Assembly (NCBI GenBank): GCA_964036045.1
Contig: OZ038400.1
Span: forward strand, 18,819,226 to 18,883,225
Origin: Eutreptiella sp. 'Long Island Sound 2002'
Taxonomy: Eukaryota; Euglenozoa; Euglenophyceae; Eutreptiales; Eutreptiaceae
Reading direction: 5' to 3'
Length of the DNA: 64,000 bases
Shown: one piece after another, positions 25,906 through 37,300 of the stretch
Layout: each line of letters begins with the position of its first letter
How positions within the stretch are numbered: the stretch's first letter is position 1
Translations under genes and position numbers: made by a program
The notes under the pieces: model-generated
What the model was told of the DNA's origin: nothing
Seen by the model: only the letters and a program-made list of their open reading frames with translations
The model's database searches: none

Positions 25906-27042
25906 TTACATGGCAACTTGCTCGTGGGCCCAGTCCAACCACGGCAAGAGCTTCTCAAGGTCGGCAGCCTCTACAGAAGACCCGCACCAAATGCGGAGCC
26001 CAGGGGGCGCGGTACGGTAGGAGTTGATGTCATAGGCCACGTTTTCAGAGTCCAGAAGCTTCACCATCTTCGCGACCTGGTCAGGGGTACGGTCGGCAAT
26101 GGTAAAGCACACGCCAGTGTTGGAGCGGCAGGCCTCATCCTTGCACAGGTATTCCAACCAAGGTCGAGTGGCCTGGTACTTAGCAAGAACGGCGGCGTTG
26201 GCCTCGGACTTGGCGATTAGACCCTCCAATCCACCAAGGGACTCAGCCCACTCCAAACAGTCCAAGTAGTCTTCCAAGCACCAGAAGGAAATAGTGTTGA
26301 TGATGAAGCCTTGAAACAAGGCCTCATCAAGCTTACCGTTCTTGGTCATACGGAAGATCTTGGGGATCGGCCACTCGGGAGTCCAGCTCTCCAAACGCTC
26401 AACGGCACGTGGGCCGATGCAGACCATACCATGGGACGCCTCTCCGCCCAACACTTTTTGCCAGGAATACGTGATGACGTCCAGCTTTTCGTAAGGGAGA
26501 GGCATAGCGAAGATTGCAGAAGTGGCATCGCAGATCATGAGACCCTCGCGGTCGTCAGCAATCCAGTCGGCGTTGGGGCACTTCACACCGGAGGTGGTCC
26601 CGTTCCAAGTGAATACAACGTCACGGGTCTTGGTGTCTACTTCGTGCAACTTGGGCAGCTCACCGTAGTTCTCAACAGTAAACTCCCGGCAGTCCAAGCC
26701 ACTCTTGCGCAGCTGCTGGTCAGCGTCGTGCCACCACACCTGCCCGAAGTTCTCCATATGGACGATGTCACAACCCCGAGGCCCAAGCATAGACCACATG
26801 CACATCTCGACGGCACCAGTGTCGGAAGCCGCCACAACGGCGACCTTCCAGTCCTCGGGCAGCTTGAGGATGCGGTGGGTGTCAGTGACGGCCTTCAACA
26901 GCGCGTCTTTGCAAGGGGCACAGCGGTGAGAGCGACCCAGCAGGGCGGTTTTCTCAATCTTGGCAGCGCTCCATCCATGGCGCTTGGTGGTGGGACCAGA
27001 GCTGAAGTTGGGGCACTGGGGCTTCTCAGTTGGTTTCTCCAT
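25906..27042 (-). CDS. serC: Phosphoserine aminotransferase (alphaproteobacterial/Methanosarcina type)
   Basis: A 378-codon intronless gene, the usual full length for this branch. The enzyme is a PLP-dependent class V aminotransferase that makes 3-phosphoserine from 3-phosphohydroxypyruvate and glutamate, the second step of serine synthesis; the same fold also serves pyridoxal phosphate synthesis in some organisms. The N-terminus begins with the family signature 'PNFSSGP' (residues 11-17). '[16 protein letters not shown]' (72-87) is the phosphate-cradle region, 'CDATSAIF' (171-178) holds the Asp that pairs with the PLP ring nitrogen, and '[13 protein letters not shown]' (193-205) has the PLP lysine at about K196. 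The C-terminus 'LLPWLDWA' is also typical. No transit peptide is visible, so it is probably cytosolic. It is divergent from the WWE-DCN1 gene, with about 0.8 kb between them. This SerC type differs from the common eukaryotic form, so bacterial origin is possible. Confidence 0.95.
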   Translation of the reverse strand: MEKPTEKPQCPNFSSGPTTKRHGWSAAKIEKTALLGRSHRCAPCKDALLKAVTDTHRILKLPEDWKVAVVAASDTGAVEMCMWSMLGPRGCDIVHMENFGQVWWHDADQQLRKSGLDCREFTVENYGELPKLHEVDTKTRDVVFTWNGTTSGVKCPNADWIADDREGLMICDATSAIFAMPLPYEKLDVITYSWQKVLGGEASHGMVCIGPRAVERLESWTPEWPIPKIFRMTKNGKLDEALFQGFIINTISFWCLEDYLDCLEWAESLGGLEGLIAKSEANAAVLAKYQATRPWLEYLCKDEACRSNTGVCFTIADRTPDQVAKMVKLLDSENVAYDINSYRTAPPGLRIWCGSSVEAADLEKLLPWLDWAHEQVAM

Positions 27043-27843
27043 TGATGGTCTGTTCAGCTTGCTGTCAGAAAATTAAAGAGAAATGGTGGGCTTTGCATGC
27101 AAAAGCCTTGCACACACGTTCCTCGCACAGTCACTGTTTGGTTCCAAGACAACAGCGACGCCGATCGCTTGCATGCGTGCATGCGCACATGACAGGTTCC
27201 CGAATCCCTCCTTGTCTCTTGGAATGAAACAAGGGGTGTGAAGACCTTCATATCAAACATAGAATCAAATTTGTCAAATCCACGCCCAATTACTTCTTGA
27301 CGGTAAACAATGGTTTGAGTTACCGGTATCTTTGGAATGAAATTGATTGACGAAACAATGGTATTACATGCATTTTAGCGGTTTGATGCACGCTTTTACA
27401 TAGTGGTTGTGCATTACTGTAGTCCGTCGTCAGTGATTACTATTCCCCGATCACCTTCCACTTCCTATTCCACTATTCATTGCCATTCGGCGCCTTGATC
27501 TTGGAATAACAGCTCCCAATCGACCTATCATTCTCGACGTGGTATTTGATGCGCTTTTCATGCACGTGCACATGGAACATTCTTTGCTTTTCTACTATGT
27601 ATCGCACGCGTTTGGCAAAGGAGAAACCATCTCGTTTGCTTTTGCCAAACCGATGTTTGTCTGTTGCCTTGGATGTCGGTTGTCTTCAATCCTGAAAACG
27701 TAGCATCGTGTGTGTGTCGTTTCGACACCGACGACTACCTTAGTTTGTTCAACCCTCGCATAAATTGCTGCACTACGTGTGTGCCAAACGCATAATGTGG
27801 GTTGTGCTCATGTTGCGCCGACAACAATAGCTTTTCATGGGCT
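27043..27843. promoter_or_regulatory. Shared divergent intergenic region of serC and WWE-DCN1
   Basis: About 800 bp between the two start codons, which point away from each other, so it must hold both 5' regions. It is AT-richer than either gene. I see no clear TATA box that I would assign. Confidence 0.5.
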
Positions 27844-28665
27844 ATGGCGGCCGTATGGGCGTGGCAAGATGAAAGAGGCGATTGGAACGAGTATGATCAT
27901 GCAACTTCGCAAGCCATCGAAGCTGCACTCGTCACAAGGAAGCCAAAGTTGAGCATCCGGGCAAACCGATATACATATACGGTAGACTTGAGGGCGATGA
28001 AGCAAGTGAATGACAACACCAAGCAATCCCGTCCCATCAGGCAAATTTGTCCGAGTAAGCCGAAGATGCCCAACAAAGAAGTGGAGCAATTGTTTGAAAA
28101 ATACTTGAATGTCGTCGTCACGGAAGTGGGTGACAAGACAATAGATTCATTGCAAGGATCGGCTTTCGAGGCCCTATGTGAGGACTTAGGAATTGATGTT
28201 GAAGATCCAGTGTTGTTGGTTTTGGCTTGGAAGTCGCAAGCCAAGCATAGCTTCTCCATTTCACGTGATGAATGGGCGCGTGCTATGATTGCATTGCACG
28301 TCGATTCCTTGAAGAAGTTGAAGGCCGCAATCCCCGCTATGCGTGCGGAGATCACGGACAAGGATGCGTTCAAAGACTTTTACTTCTTCGTCTTTGATTT
28401 TGTGAAAGAGGACCCCGCAACGGTTCTCGGCAACGACACAGCCTTGGCATATTGGCAATTACTACTTGGACCCCAATGGCCACTGACGAATTCATGGTGC
28501 ACCTTCATTTCCGAAGTTTACAAGAAAGCCATCACTCGTGACGTTTGGAAGCAATTATACTATTTTAGTCAGTTGCCGACATCTTTGGAGAGCTATGATA
28601 TCGATGAAGGCGCCTGGCCATCAGTCATGGATGATTTTGTGGATTGGTTCCGAGAGAAAAAATGA
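27844..28665 (+). CDS. WWE domain-DCN1-like (cullin neddylation) fusion protein
   Basis: A 273-residue intronless gene. I start it at 27844 (G at -3, G at +4) because the upstream in-frame ATG at 27802 has a poor context (C at -3) and adds a non-conserved Cys-rich leader. Residues ~5-68 form a WWE domain: 'WAWQDERGDWNEYD' supplies the W..W pair, and 'RYTYTVDLRAMKQVN' plus 'SRPIRQI' supply the YxVDL and R-x-I-R elements. WWE domains bind ADP-ribose-containing chains. Residues ~77-273 are a complete potentiating-neddylation (PONY/DCUN1) domain, with 'AFEALCEDLGID', 'LLVLAWK', 'W-x-x-FI-x-E', 'KKAITRDVW' and the closing 'YDIDEGAWPSVMDDFVDW'. DCN1 proteins are E3 co-factors that place NEDD8 on cullins. 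The WWE module stands where animal DCUN1D1/2 carry a UBA domain. Together this suggests neddylation guided to ADP-ribosylated sites, which is inference. Confidence 0.9.
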   Translation: MAAVWAWQDERGDWNEYDHATSQAIEAALVTRKPKLSIRANRYTYTVDLRAMKQVNDNTKQSRPIRQICPSKPKMPNKEVEQLFEKYLNVVVTEVGDKTIDSLQGSAFEALCEDLGIDVEDPVLLVLAWKSQAKHSFSISRDEWARAMIALHVDSLKKLKAAIPAMRAEITDKDAFKDFYFFVFDFVKEDPATVLGNDTALAYWQLLLGPQWPLTNSWCTFISEVYKKAITRDVWKQLYYFSQLPTSLESYDIDEGAWPSVMDDFVDWFREKK

Positions 28666-30583
28666 GATGGTACACCTCCTCTGTAGTTCCCCTTTACAAA
28701 TGAAGGTCTCATGTCCGCACTGTAGTGGAGAAGATTATTACTCCCTTGGGGATGTCTTCAACATGCAGAGCGTGGTATACTTTCTCCATCTTTATCCAAT
28801 ATCCCACTATATGTTCACGCTGTAGATTACGGTGTTTGAGATTGTGGGTACGGTCGCTAATTTTCTTGAACGTTGCCAACTTTAGGGGGCGAGAAGCAAG
28901 GTTGCGAATGGAACTTGCACTTGGAAGCCGACCGTTGTATTCTTTTCCTTGCTTGACACATCTTCGAATACCCTTTTTTTTTGTATAGGGGTCTATTGAG
29001 TGACAAAATTGTAGTATATTTCAAGGGCCCAGAACTCAAGGTGCAACCAAATGCGACATCGCATTGAGAGCACTACCTACATCTTCTTTACAGCAAAAGC
29101 ACCACATCGACTGAAATCATCATTGGAATGCCATACATAGTGCTTGTTGCATTGTGCTCGTTTCTTGCCGAATCCATCATTTCATTCATGTTGTGGGGTG
29201 CACACCTCGCAAGTGGCACATGATGTTACTTGTGTGGCATTCTAGACCCACAATAGGTAGCAAGCTGAAGCTTGGTACTCCACTTACAATCTTGGAGTGC
29301 GGTGCGCCACATGAAACTTTGCATGCTTCTCGCCAACATGTGTTTGAAACACTTGTGATCTTGACTCGTATCCAACGCTGTCCGTTGTCCTATGGGGTTG
29401 GGGTGATTGATGCACAAAAGGAACTCTTCATTGTTTGTGCGCTATTATAGACACATACACATACACATTGTGGAGCGCAATGTTGAAATGTGGAGTGCAA
29501 ATCTCTTAGTGTGCATAGTGTGAGGCAATGTGCAGGGTGCATTAGTAGTGGAGCGTGGATGGCCATGTGTATTGCCATGGAGCAGCTCCATGACAACCAT
29601 GAGTTGTACAACAACCATGCAGGCGCAAAATGCACGTACATGCCCAAAATGCACATGCACATTTTGCACATGCACAAGATGGATGTGTAGATGTGGCCCA
29701 TGGTGATTGATGCTCATGGTGCTCTCTTTGTGCATTATGGTGTGTGGTCATTGGGATGCATGGTGCATACTACAATGTGCGGAAGACATGGTGTCCAATG
29801 TTCATGGGATTTACTATGCACCCATCTACGCACCATTCCGTGTTTGTACACTGCATCACTTAACATGTAACCATGTGAGCACGGTGGTAGGGTAGTAACC
29901 ACACTAGTAGCAAATGAGGTGTATTCCAACCCATCTAGCGAGGCTTCATTGTCAATTTGCATGCAAGCCCTATGCTTGCATAACAAATTTGGCTCCCACT
30001 TGCAACGGTATGTGCATCATCCTAATACATGGACAATGACCTGTGTGATATCACCTGCTTTCCGCATTGCCCAAATGTTTCACTAATCGTTGCACTAAAT
30101 CAACAATCTTCTCTGCCTTCTTTGAATACCCATTTGCACATGCACCACACCATGCTTGTGTTGTGCACACGTGTGATGTTGTGTTTGCACAGAATTGTAG
30201 TGTGATCCAAGTGTTAGAAATGTCGGTTTCATTTTGTGCGGTGTTGAAAACTATGCACATTGCACTACCATTTCTTTGCATCCATGTCTGTAGGGCGACC
30301 ATTGTTGCTTTGTAGACCCTCAGAGACTGCCCAGAGAGAAAGTGTTATTCTTTTTGCTATGTGCACTTTGCAATCTACACATTGTCCCATTCCCCGGATA
30401 TTGCACATTGTCCATGCCTTATGCAGCCCCACAGGTTCCAAGCTTTGTGGAATTGCTCCCCAAAGCCCACCACTTGATGGGACTCATGCTTGCATGAGGC
30501 AGAGTTTGCTCAGGTGCAGGTGATTTATGCCAGATGTAAGTTTTTGTGTGCCGTACATGCATGAACCAAAGGTTTCATATAGT

Positions 30584-30631
<48 letters not shown>

Positions 30632-33348
30632 CTGCGGGGTCAGCCCGCCGGAGGCTCCGTCCACATGGAGAGCCGGTCCTTTGGGATGCTAGAACTCCGC
30701 CTTTTTTTTTGCACGCCACGACAGCCCCTGCCAAGGCATGCATTCAAAATCAGTTTATATTAGGTTATTGAATGCAGCCTAGGCGGGGGCTGCCGTGGCG
30801 TGCAAAAAAAAAAAGCAAAGGTTTTGCATCCCATGAGACTACGTCTCCATGGCTCCATGGGCCAGAGGTCCTGCGCCCCACAATCCTGATGCCCCATAAA
30901 TCTTGCATCACACACACACACACACACACACACACCCATGGTTGACGTGATGTACAGTTGACACACATGCACGCACATTGCCAATGGGTATATTTGTCAC
31001 AATGCTATATGCAGACCGGATATGCAGCAGATTGTTTCGCACCATCCGTCCATTGGCCCAAAGATTGTGCGCCCTACAGCTGTGGTGCTCCATAATTCTA
31101 GCACAACCCCCCCCCGTCCCTGCACATAGGCCAATGTTGGGCATCATTACATGCAGCATCATTGGAAAAGGAAGCTATGTCAGACACATCCACACCATGC
31201 CATCATCCATGATCCAACTGCTCACCTAAACTTGTGTCCTATTTCACCAAGCCTAGATGTACCCCAGCGGAGAAACTTTTTGCACTCAATGTTCTCGAGC
31301 AACAGTTGACCATTTTCAAGTTTGTGACACCCATAATGCCCAGCATTTGAATGTTGAATGTTTTTACCATTTAATTTTTTGAAGCATAGACAACACGAGA
31401 TCATATTACCCTAGGGTGGTTTCATGCTAGGTCCACATGTTGCACAACCGGGGCAAAACACCCAGGCTGAGTACAACATGTTTTTTTTGTCAAATATGAA
31501 GATGTTCATAATTGCTTTTGGTTTGTGCAATAAGAAAGAAGCTCGGTTACATTTCTTGTTTTCATCAACTACCTGCTCTTCGCATTAAACAACCGGGTGA
31601 GAAGTAAGAGAATCTTCGACCTCTTCGACACCATAGCCCAAAACTGCCTACGTATTATGGTTAGGGGTATGCAATGGGGGTTGGGGAAAGTCACCGGATT
31701 AGAGAGGCACCCCCCCACCTTTTTGAAGCTAGTTTTCGTAGATTCAAGTCACCTTTGGTGCACCAAAAACGAGTCCAACACTTAGGCAAGCCTGTGGTGA
31801 ACCTACGAAAGTGTTTTCAAAAAGGTGCATTAGTGTGTATTTGAGTCACCAGTGCACTCGCAGCTGGCGAAAAAAATGACTCCCAACGCCGGTAATTCTG
31901 GAAACACCCGGGTATGTTGAAGACAACGGTACATGCAATGTGTAACCCGGCCTGTGCATCATTTTTCACTCCGACGTAACATTGAGAGGCGTATTGAAAA
32001 AGATGTTCGGTGAATTGCCGGTCAGGTCATGGAGGTCAGGTTTTAATTTAAACACTCATGTTTGGCTTGTTACATGTGCATCACGACAAATACATGACAT
32101 CATGCAGATACTTTATTCTTAAAGATTTTGTAATGCCTCTTTGATTGTGCATTCTGCTAGATTTGTGTCTAACAAGAGCCTATGCGGTGATGTTAAAGTC
32201 AATGCGATGAATGATTCTTTTGCACCAACAAAAATTTACATAGCTGAACGAACAAACGACAACAAAGCTCGGTCTTTGACTTGACTGGGTATTGTTGTCA
32301 CACACTAACAGCCGAGGCACCTCAACCGGCTCACATGTGGATGCTATGGACGGCCCAACCAAGCAGCCCATCCACTCTAAAAGATGCAGTAGGCAATCTC
32401 TTGAGATCGCACGACATCTCCAATTATTTCAATGATACTCAACCACTTAGAAAGAGTTGTTTTTTTTGTGTTTCGGGAGCTTGCATGCCCGAAACCGTAG
32501 AATAAGTGTTTCTTTATCTCTGCCTACTACAAGTACTAGGGCCAACAAGATGATGTAGCAATGACCCCGAATGGCACCCCTGTCGCCTTGGAGAATTGAA
32601 TCATTAGAAAGCTATCCGCATAATCACTACCAAAGCTGCCCCCCTCCGCGTCAATCTCGCTACCAGATGACAATATGTAGACAAATGCGACCCGGAGATC
32701 GGCATTGATGCCAAGGAAGAAAGGAAAGATTTTAGAAATTCCTTAGCCCATGCTTGCTTGCCACGATGGTTCTCTACCATGAAGTTGATTTCACAGCCCA
32801 CTAATTGCCCACCCCATGGTCTCCAATGATTCTCACAGGCGGGTCCCGCCAACAGGGTAAACATTTTATGACACGATGAGACGACGACTTCCTGGATGTC
32901 ACCAGTGAGACCCGGGCGCAACATGTTTGCTCAATCGTGAAGCATGTTGGGTATGATTTGTCACTTGAACGCGAACTCCGCAGTGTCTCCTTTTGCAACC
33001 GTATTTGAGCAATGCTAGTTTCTCTGCTTGCATCTCCCGAAGCTTTTCACAGTTAGCACCAGCATGTCTGCTTTCCAAAAATTCTACTGAAGGACTAGGT
33101 AAGGATGTAAAGAATGACTGACCGAGTGCTGCGGTTCATATTTTGAGCTGGCAGTAACTGTAATAAACTGTTGAATGTTGAACAGTTGCACCATTCAGGC
33201 TGTAGCACAATTTACAGGTGACGAGGAATCCTCTGGCGTGCTAGAACACTCTGGTCAGTGCGTTGAATATGCAATGTCTGAAATTCTTAACGAAGCCTTC
33301 CCATACACCCGTTACGCAAACAATAGGACTTTTCCTCTTGTTTGACAG
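28666..33348. other. No confident gene
   Basis: Moderate- to low-GC DNA with short frames. The region 29.5-30.3 kb is full of 'tgcaca/tgtgca' words. A fold-back element lies at 30.6-30.95 kb. A third, diverged copy of its arm sequence is at about 31040-31110 ('gcgccctac', 'gtgctccataat'). A minus-strand frame at 32604-32924 (FTLLAGPACENHWRPWGG) looks mildly coding-like, but I could not tie it to splice sites or a family. Confidence 0.45.
30590..30945. repeat. Fold-back (inverted-repeat) element bounded by (TG)n and (CA)n
   Basis: The left arm begins with a (TG)n run (about 30588-30630), then 'atggagagccgg', 'gggatgctagaa', a T-run and 'gcacgccacgacagcccc'. The right arm is the reverse complement in the same order: 'gggggctgccgtggcgtgc', an A-run, 'gcatccca', 'ctccatgg' and a (CA)n run (about 30911-30935). 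The inner ~46 bp (30700-30748 against 30777-30822) pair almost perfectly around a ~25-nt AT-rich loop; the outer parts are more diverged. It looks like a fold-back MITE or the product of an inverted duplication. Confidence 0.75.
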
Positions 33349-33583
33349 GACTTGGTACCGCATCAAGCAGTTGATACCTATGCCGTGTGTTGCGTTGCGC
33401 CTTCCCGGCCACAGTGATGACGTGCAGGATTTGATTGAACCTGCATCTGGGGCAACGGTGGAGCTACGGCACGAAATCAAAGCTACCTTCCGCCCACGCC
33501 CGGAATACCGCGCTGCCGCGGAACTCAAGATCTATGCCGACCGGCAATGTTTGTCTCCAGATTGTGTCGGAGACACTTTGCAA
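33349..33583 (+). CDS. Possible exon of an unknown gene (1 of 2)
   Basis: Begins after a good acceptor (cctcttgtttgacag) and reads TWYRIKQLIPMPCVALRLPG, then a hydrophilic segment ending near 'DCVGDTLQ'. Codon composition is more gene-like than the flanks. A weak donor (caa|gttgtg) at 33584 leaves phase 0, which matches the frame at 34029. I do not recognise the product. Confidence 0.35.
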
Positions 33584-33639
33584 GTTGTGGGTACAGCAGT
33601 GAACCCGTTGCTTTGCGCTGCTCCGGGACTGCCAACGCC

Positions 33640-34045
33640 ATCGCCAACGCCACCAGGGATGGCTCTTCCACCCATTGACACCATAAGGGCAAAGCTGGTA
33701 CCCACCAATCAACACCATTAGTGCCAAGTCAAGTTGGTACCCCCAATCCAAGTCAAGTTAGTGTCCCGCATCAACACCATGTGTCAAATTGGTACCCCTC
33801 ATTGACACCATTGAGGCCAAGTTGGACTCCAGGTGGTAACACCCATTGACACCATAAGTGGCCAGTTGGTAACCCTAATTCACCACAAGTGCTAAGTTGG
33901 TAAGCCCCCCCCCCCCCCGCCCTAAGACCACAAGTGCCAATCTGCCGGTATTGACACCACAAGTGCCGAGTTGAATCTCCACTTGGCGCCATAAATGCCA
34001 AGTTGGTACCCCCCATTGACACCACAAGTGCCAAATCTCTTACAC
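33640..34045. repeat. ~33-bp tandem repeat in a putative intron
   Basis: About eleven diverged copies of a unit like 'cattgacaccacaagtgcca' plus 'agttggtaccc', with a poly(C) run at 33906-33918. It lies between two coding-like segments, as do the minisatellites in other introns of this window. Confidence 0.75.
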
Positions 34046-34322
34046 TCGGGATGTGCGTGAATTTGTGTCATGTGTTGAACACACCCTGCAGCATTTGTTC
34101 CCCAATGGCATTCCTCAAAAACGTAAGCCAAGACTCTTTGAGGATGTAAAAGAGATGTTCCCGCGCCTTCGACGCAGTTCTATTTTGGAAATGATAGATA
34201 AATTGGCTATAGAGCGCTGTGAATGGCTGAAGCATCACACTCCACCTTCAGATTCATACACAAGAGGAATTGAAAACGGGATAAATCAGGGCGGGAGTCT
34301 GCCTCTGAATTCGATATTTTGA
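34029..34322 (+). CDS. Possible exon of an unknown gene (2 of 2)
   Basis: Reads SYTRDVREFVSCVEH, then HLFPNGIPQKRKPRLFEDV, then a helical 'RRSSILEMIDKLAIERCEWL' stretch, and stops at 34320. The acceptor would be 'ccacaag' just before 34029, which has no good pyrimidine tract, so the left border is uncertain. Composition resembles the moderate-GC genes. No family recognised. Confidence 0.35.
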   Translation, partial: CQISYTRDVREFVSCVEHTLQHLFPNGIPQKRKPRLFEDVKEMFPRLRRSSILEMIDKLAIERCEWLKHHTPPSDSYTRGIENGINQGGSLPLNSIF

Positions 34323-37300
34323 TTTTTCCACCAGGTTGGCGCATATTCCTTTGCCTCAGGAGTGGTCATTTATGTCCATACCCTGTGCTGTACGTTTTGT
34401 AAAAGGCTTTAAACATCCAAGAAAATACGTTTTAAACACTTGCAAAGCACGCAACGTACGCAACGTGTAAAACGTCATACCCCGGGATGCAACCCCCGCT
34501 TTTAAAACGTACGTTGAGAACTGACATACACTTTGCAATGGGCACATTTTACCCGATCTTCTGCACCCAAACCCAAAGGGGCATCGACCTCCACTGCCTG
34601 GGGGGGGGGGGGGGGTACAACAGCGTGGAGCAATGCTAGTTGGAAATCCCACATGGACTTTCTTTCTGGAATTAACCCCAACTCCTTGCACGCCGAAAAA
34701 GGATTTACATGGGCATACCGCAAGCCAAAAGACCTCAATGCCCAGGACCACGTGGAATGGCGATGTGATTCTCGCAACCCCAGGGCAAGTGCATTGCACC
34801 GGACCACCCCCCCACCACCATTTTCCTATAGGCTCCCATAATTGCTGGTGCTCCCCCCTTGGATGTGCAATCTTGCCCCCCCCCCCCCCAAATTTGTCTT
34901 GCTTAGTTGAAGGGGGGATTTCTAGGCTGTCAAGCCCCCATGTTTGTCCTCAACGTGGCCAAAATGTGATGAGGATTTGAAATATTCAGCAAACACATCA
35001 TAATTGACCCTATGACCTCAAATTACCTTTGAGGCGCCACGGACACACCATGTTATGTGATGCCCTGATACCCTCAAGGTGTTATTGAGGTGCCAAAGGC
35101 ACAACAAATTGTGATGCTGCTAGAGCCTCAAAGTGCGTTTGATGGGCCAAGAACACGCCAAACTGCATTTTGTGATGCCCTCATGACCTCAAAGTGCTGT
35201 TGAGGGGGGGCATCCACACCAAACTGTGCCTTGACATGCTCTAATGGCCGCGGCTGCACAAAACCAAGGCAATCAACACAGAATCCACATCCACATGTGA
35301 GTAATGCACAAACAACCGTACAACCTTTGCCGCCCAACATAAAAGGAAAACAAAAGTATGTCCATCATGAGCAAATACATCAAACCAAAACTGAGTGTCC
35401 TCATGCACAAGCAAAGCATTCCCAAGGAATCAAACGTCCGCACACGACATGAGAATACGACCCTACATCCAACCTCGCATGCCAAGTCATTCAGACGGAC
35501 TCGCCGTGGGCTAGTCCGGGTGGCGTGGACAATATGCAAACATTCTCACAAAGGCGTGTAAGATGCAACCTACCCTTCCAGTCACACCAATGACACAGGT
35601 GCATTCATGGGAAAACACATCACCATGTCACCATATGACCTCAAAGGCATGGATGCGACATTGCTAATGAGTGTGCTCACCACCCAATCCCATCGATGTT
35701 AATGGCGTCGTCGAGGGCGGGGGAAGGGAAGGGAGTGACACCGGCCTCGGCCCAACCATCGAGAGCATGTCCATCACAATTGAACATCAAACACAAGGGA
35801 GGAAAGTGAAGTGGCGCATATGTGGTCACGTGGGGCGTGTAAACGGTTGTAGGATGTAGAGCCTTATCTAGTCCAAACATGCAATGGAACAAACGGGCAT
35901 GCAAATGGCAACCAATGGGTGTGCACCACATGAATGCTTCTTGCCTAGTATGGACCTTGGGTCAAGGTTATGCAAGTCCCACCCTGGCATGCACCACATG
36001 GAGGGGTAGGACACGGCATTCGTTGGACACAGGGGGGGGGTACATAGAAAAAAATCGACCCTCAGAAAAGGACTCAACCGGAGGCCTTAATCCCTCCACC
36101 GCCAATATCCAACCTAAATAACTCTGCCCCCGCTCCTAGTGCTGTTGTTTCATCTCACGCAAACAAACAGCCAATTTCTCCGTGTTTTGAGCACAAATCA
36201 TTCGTGGTGCTGTTTGTAAACATCGCCAGAATGAGCCCTAACAAAATGTCCCTCACATCGGAACGCCTGGCCCAAAGCATGCACCCTGCGATACACCGTC
36301 ATCAACCACAAACAACCAAGAGTCGCATAAAACCAGTTGTACAATACTTTGTGCAGCTGCTGTGCCTCAGAGACAGAGGGCACAAAACACCAGAATTTGT
36401 GTGTGTGGGGGGGGGGGGGGTTTCACCATTATTTCCAGGTCTTCCCAGTTGGACCTGCATGGCCACACTGGCGTCCCCGGGTCGGGGCGCTCCCCATTAT
36501 AGCAGGCCCACGGTGCAGGCCAGGGGTGCATCCCTGTGTTGCCCCTCGACCACTGCGATATGCACTTGAGGCCAGAACCTGGCTTGCTGCCCCAGGACCG
36601 CCCCGGGAAGTGGGGTGGTAGCTCTGTGGCTTCCGCCGGGCCAGCTCCACGGTAATAGTTCAACGAGCCCGTGTGTGTGTGTGTGTGTGTGTGTGTGGGC
36701 AGGTAATCCTCTGATGGGCATGAATTCATGACCTCAAACAGCACAGGATGAGGGCGCTCTTTGCCACGGTGTGCTTGCATCTAAAGTTTTCTGAGGTTTT
36801 ATGGGCTGTTTGGGATCTTGGGATGGTTCACCGCCGTTTGACTGCTAATAGTTGCCACGGTGCGGACGCAGTGCGCGCGCGGTGCAACAACCCCCACAAT
36901 GTGTGAATATCAGTGACCCACAGAACTGGGTCGATCTGATACCATGGGGCCATGTGTGCGCACGGGAGCTGCCACCTGTGGCATTGAGGCTTGAGTCGAA
37001 ATGTGTGGCGTTCCGGGGCCAAAGGAACTAAAAGAACTTCATCAGCATGTGTGTGTGGTACTCCATTGCCCCCAGTCCCGTAGTTGCAGCAGGGGCAGTT
37101 CCAACCTTCTAGTCCATGGGAGCATGTCCCTCCTAGTGGAATGGAGTGCACGTCCCGGGGAAAGCCCTCCACACAGTTCTGGAGCAGCAGACGAGGAGCA
37201 GGAAGAGGACTGGGCTGATGTGTGCCCGTTATGTGCCCACAAGCGCACCACTACAGTTCGCGGTTCTTGTGCATTGACTTATTGTGAGGAGTGCATCAAT

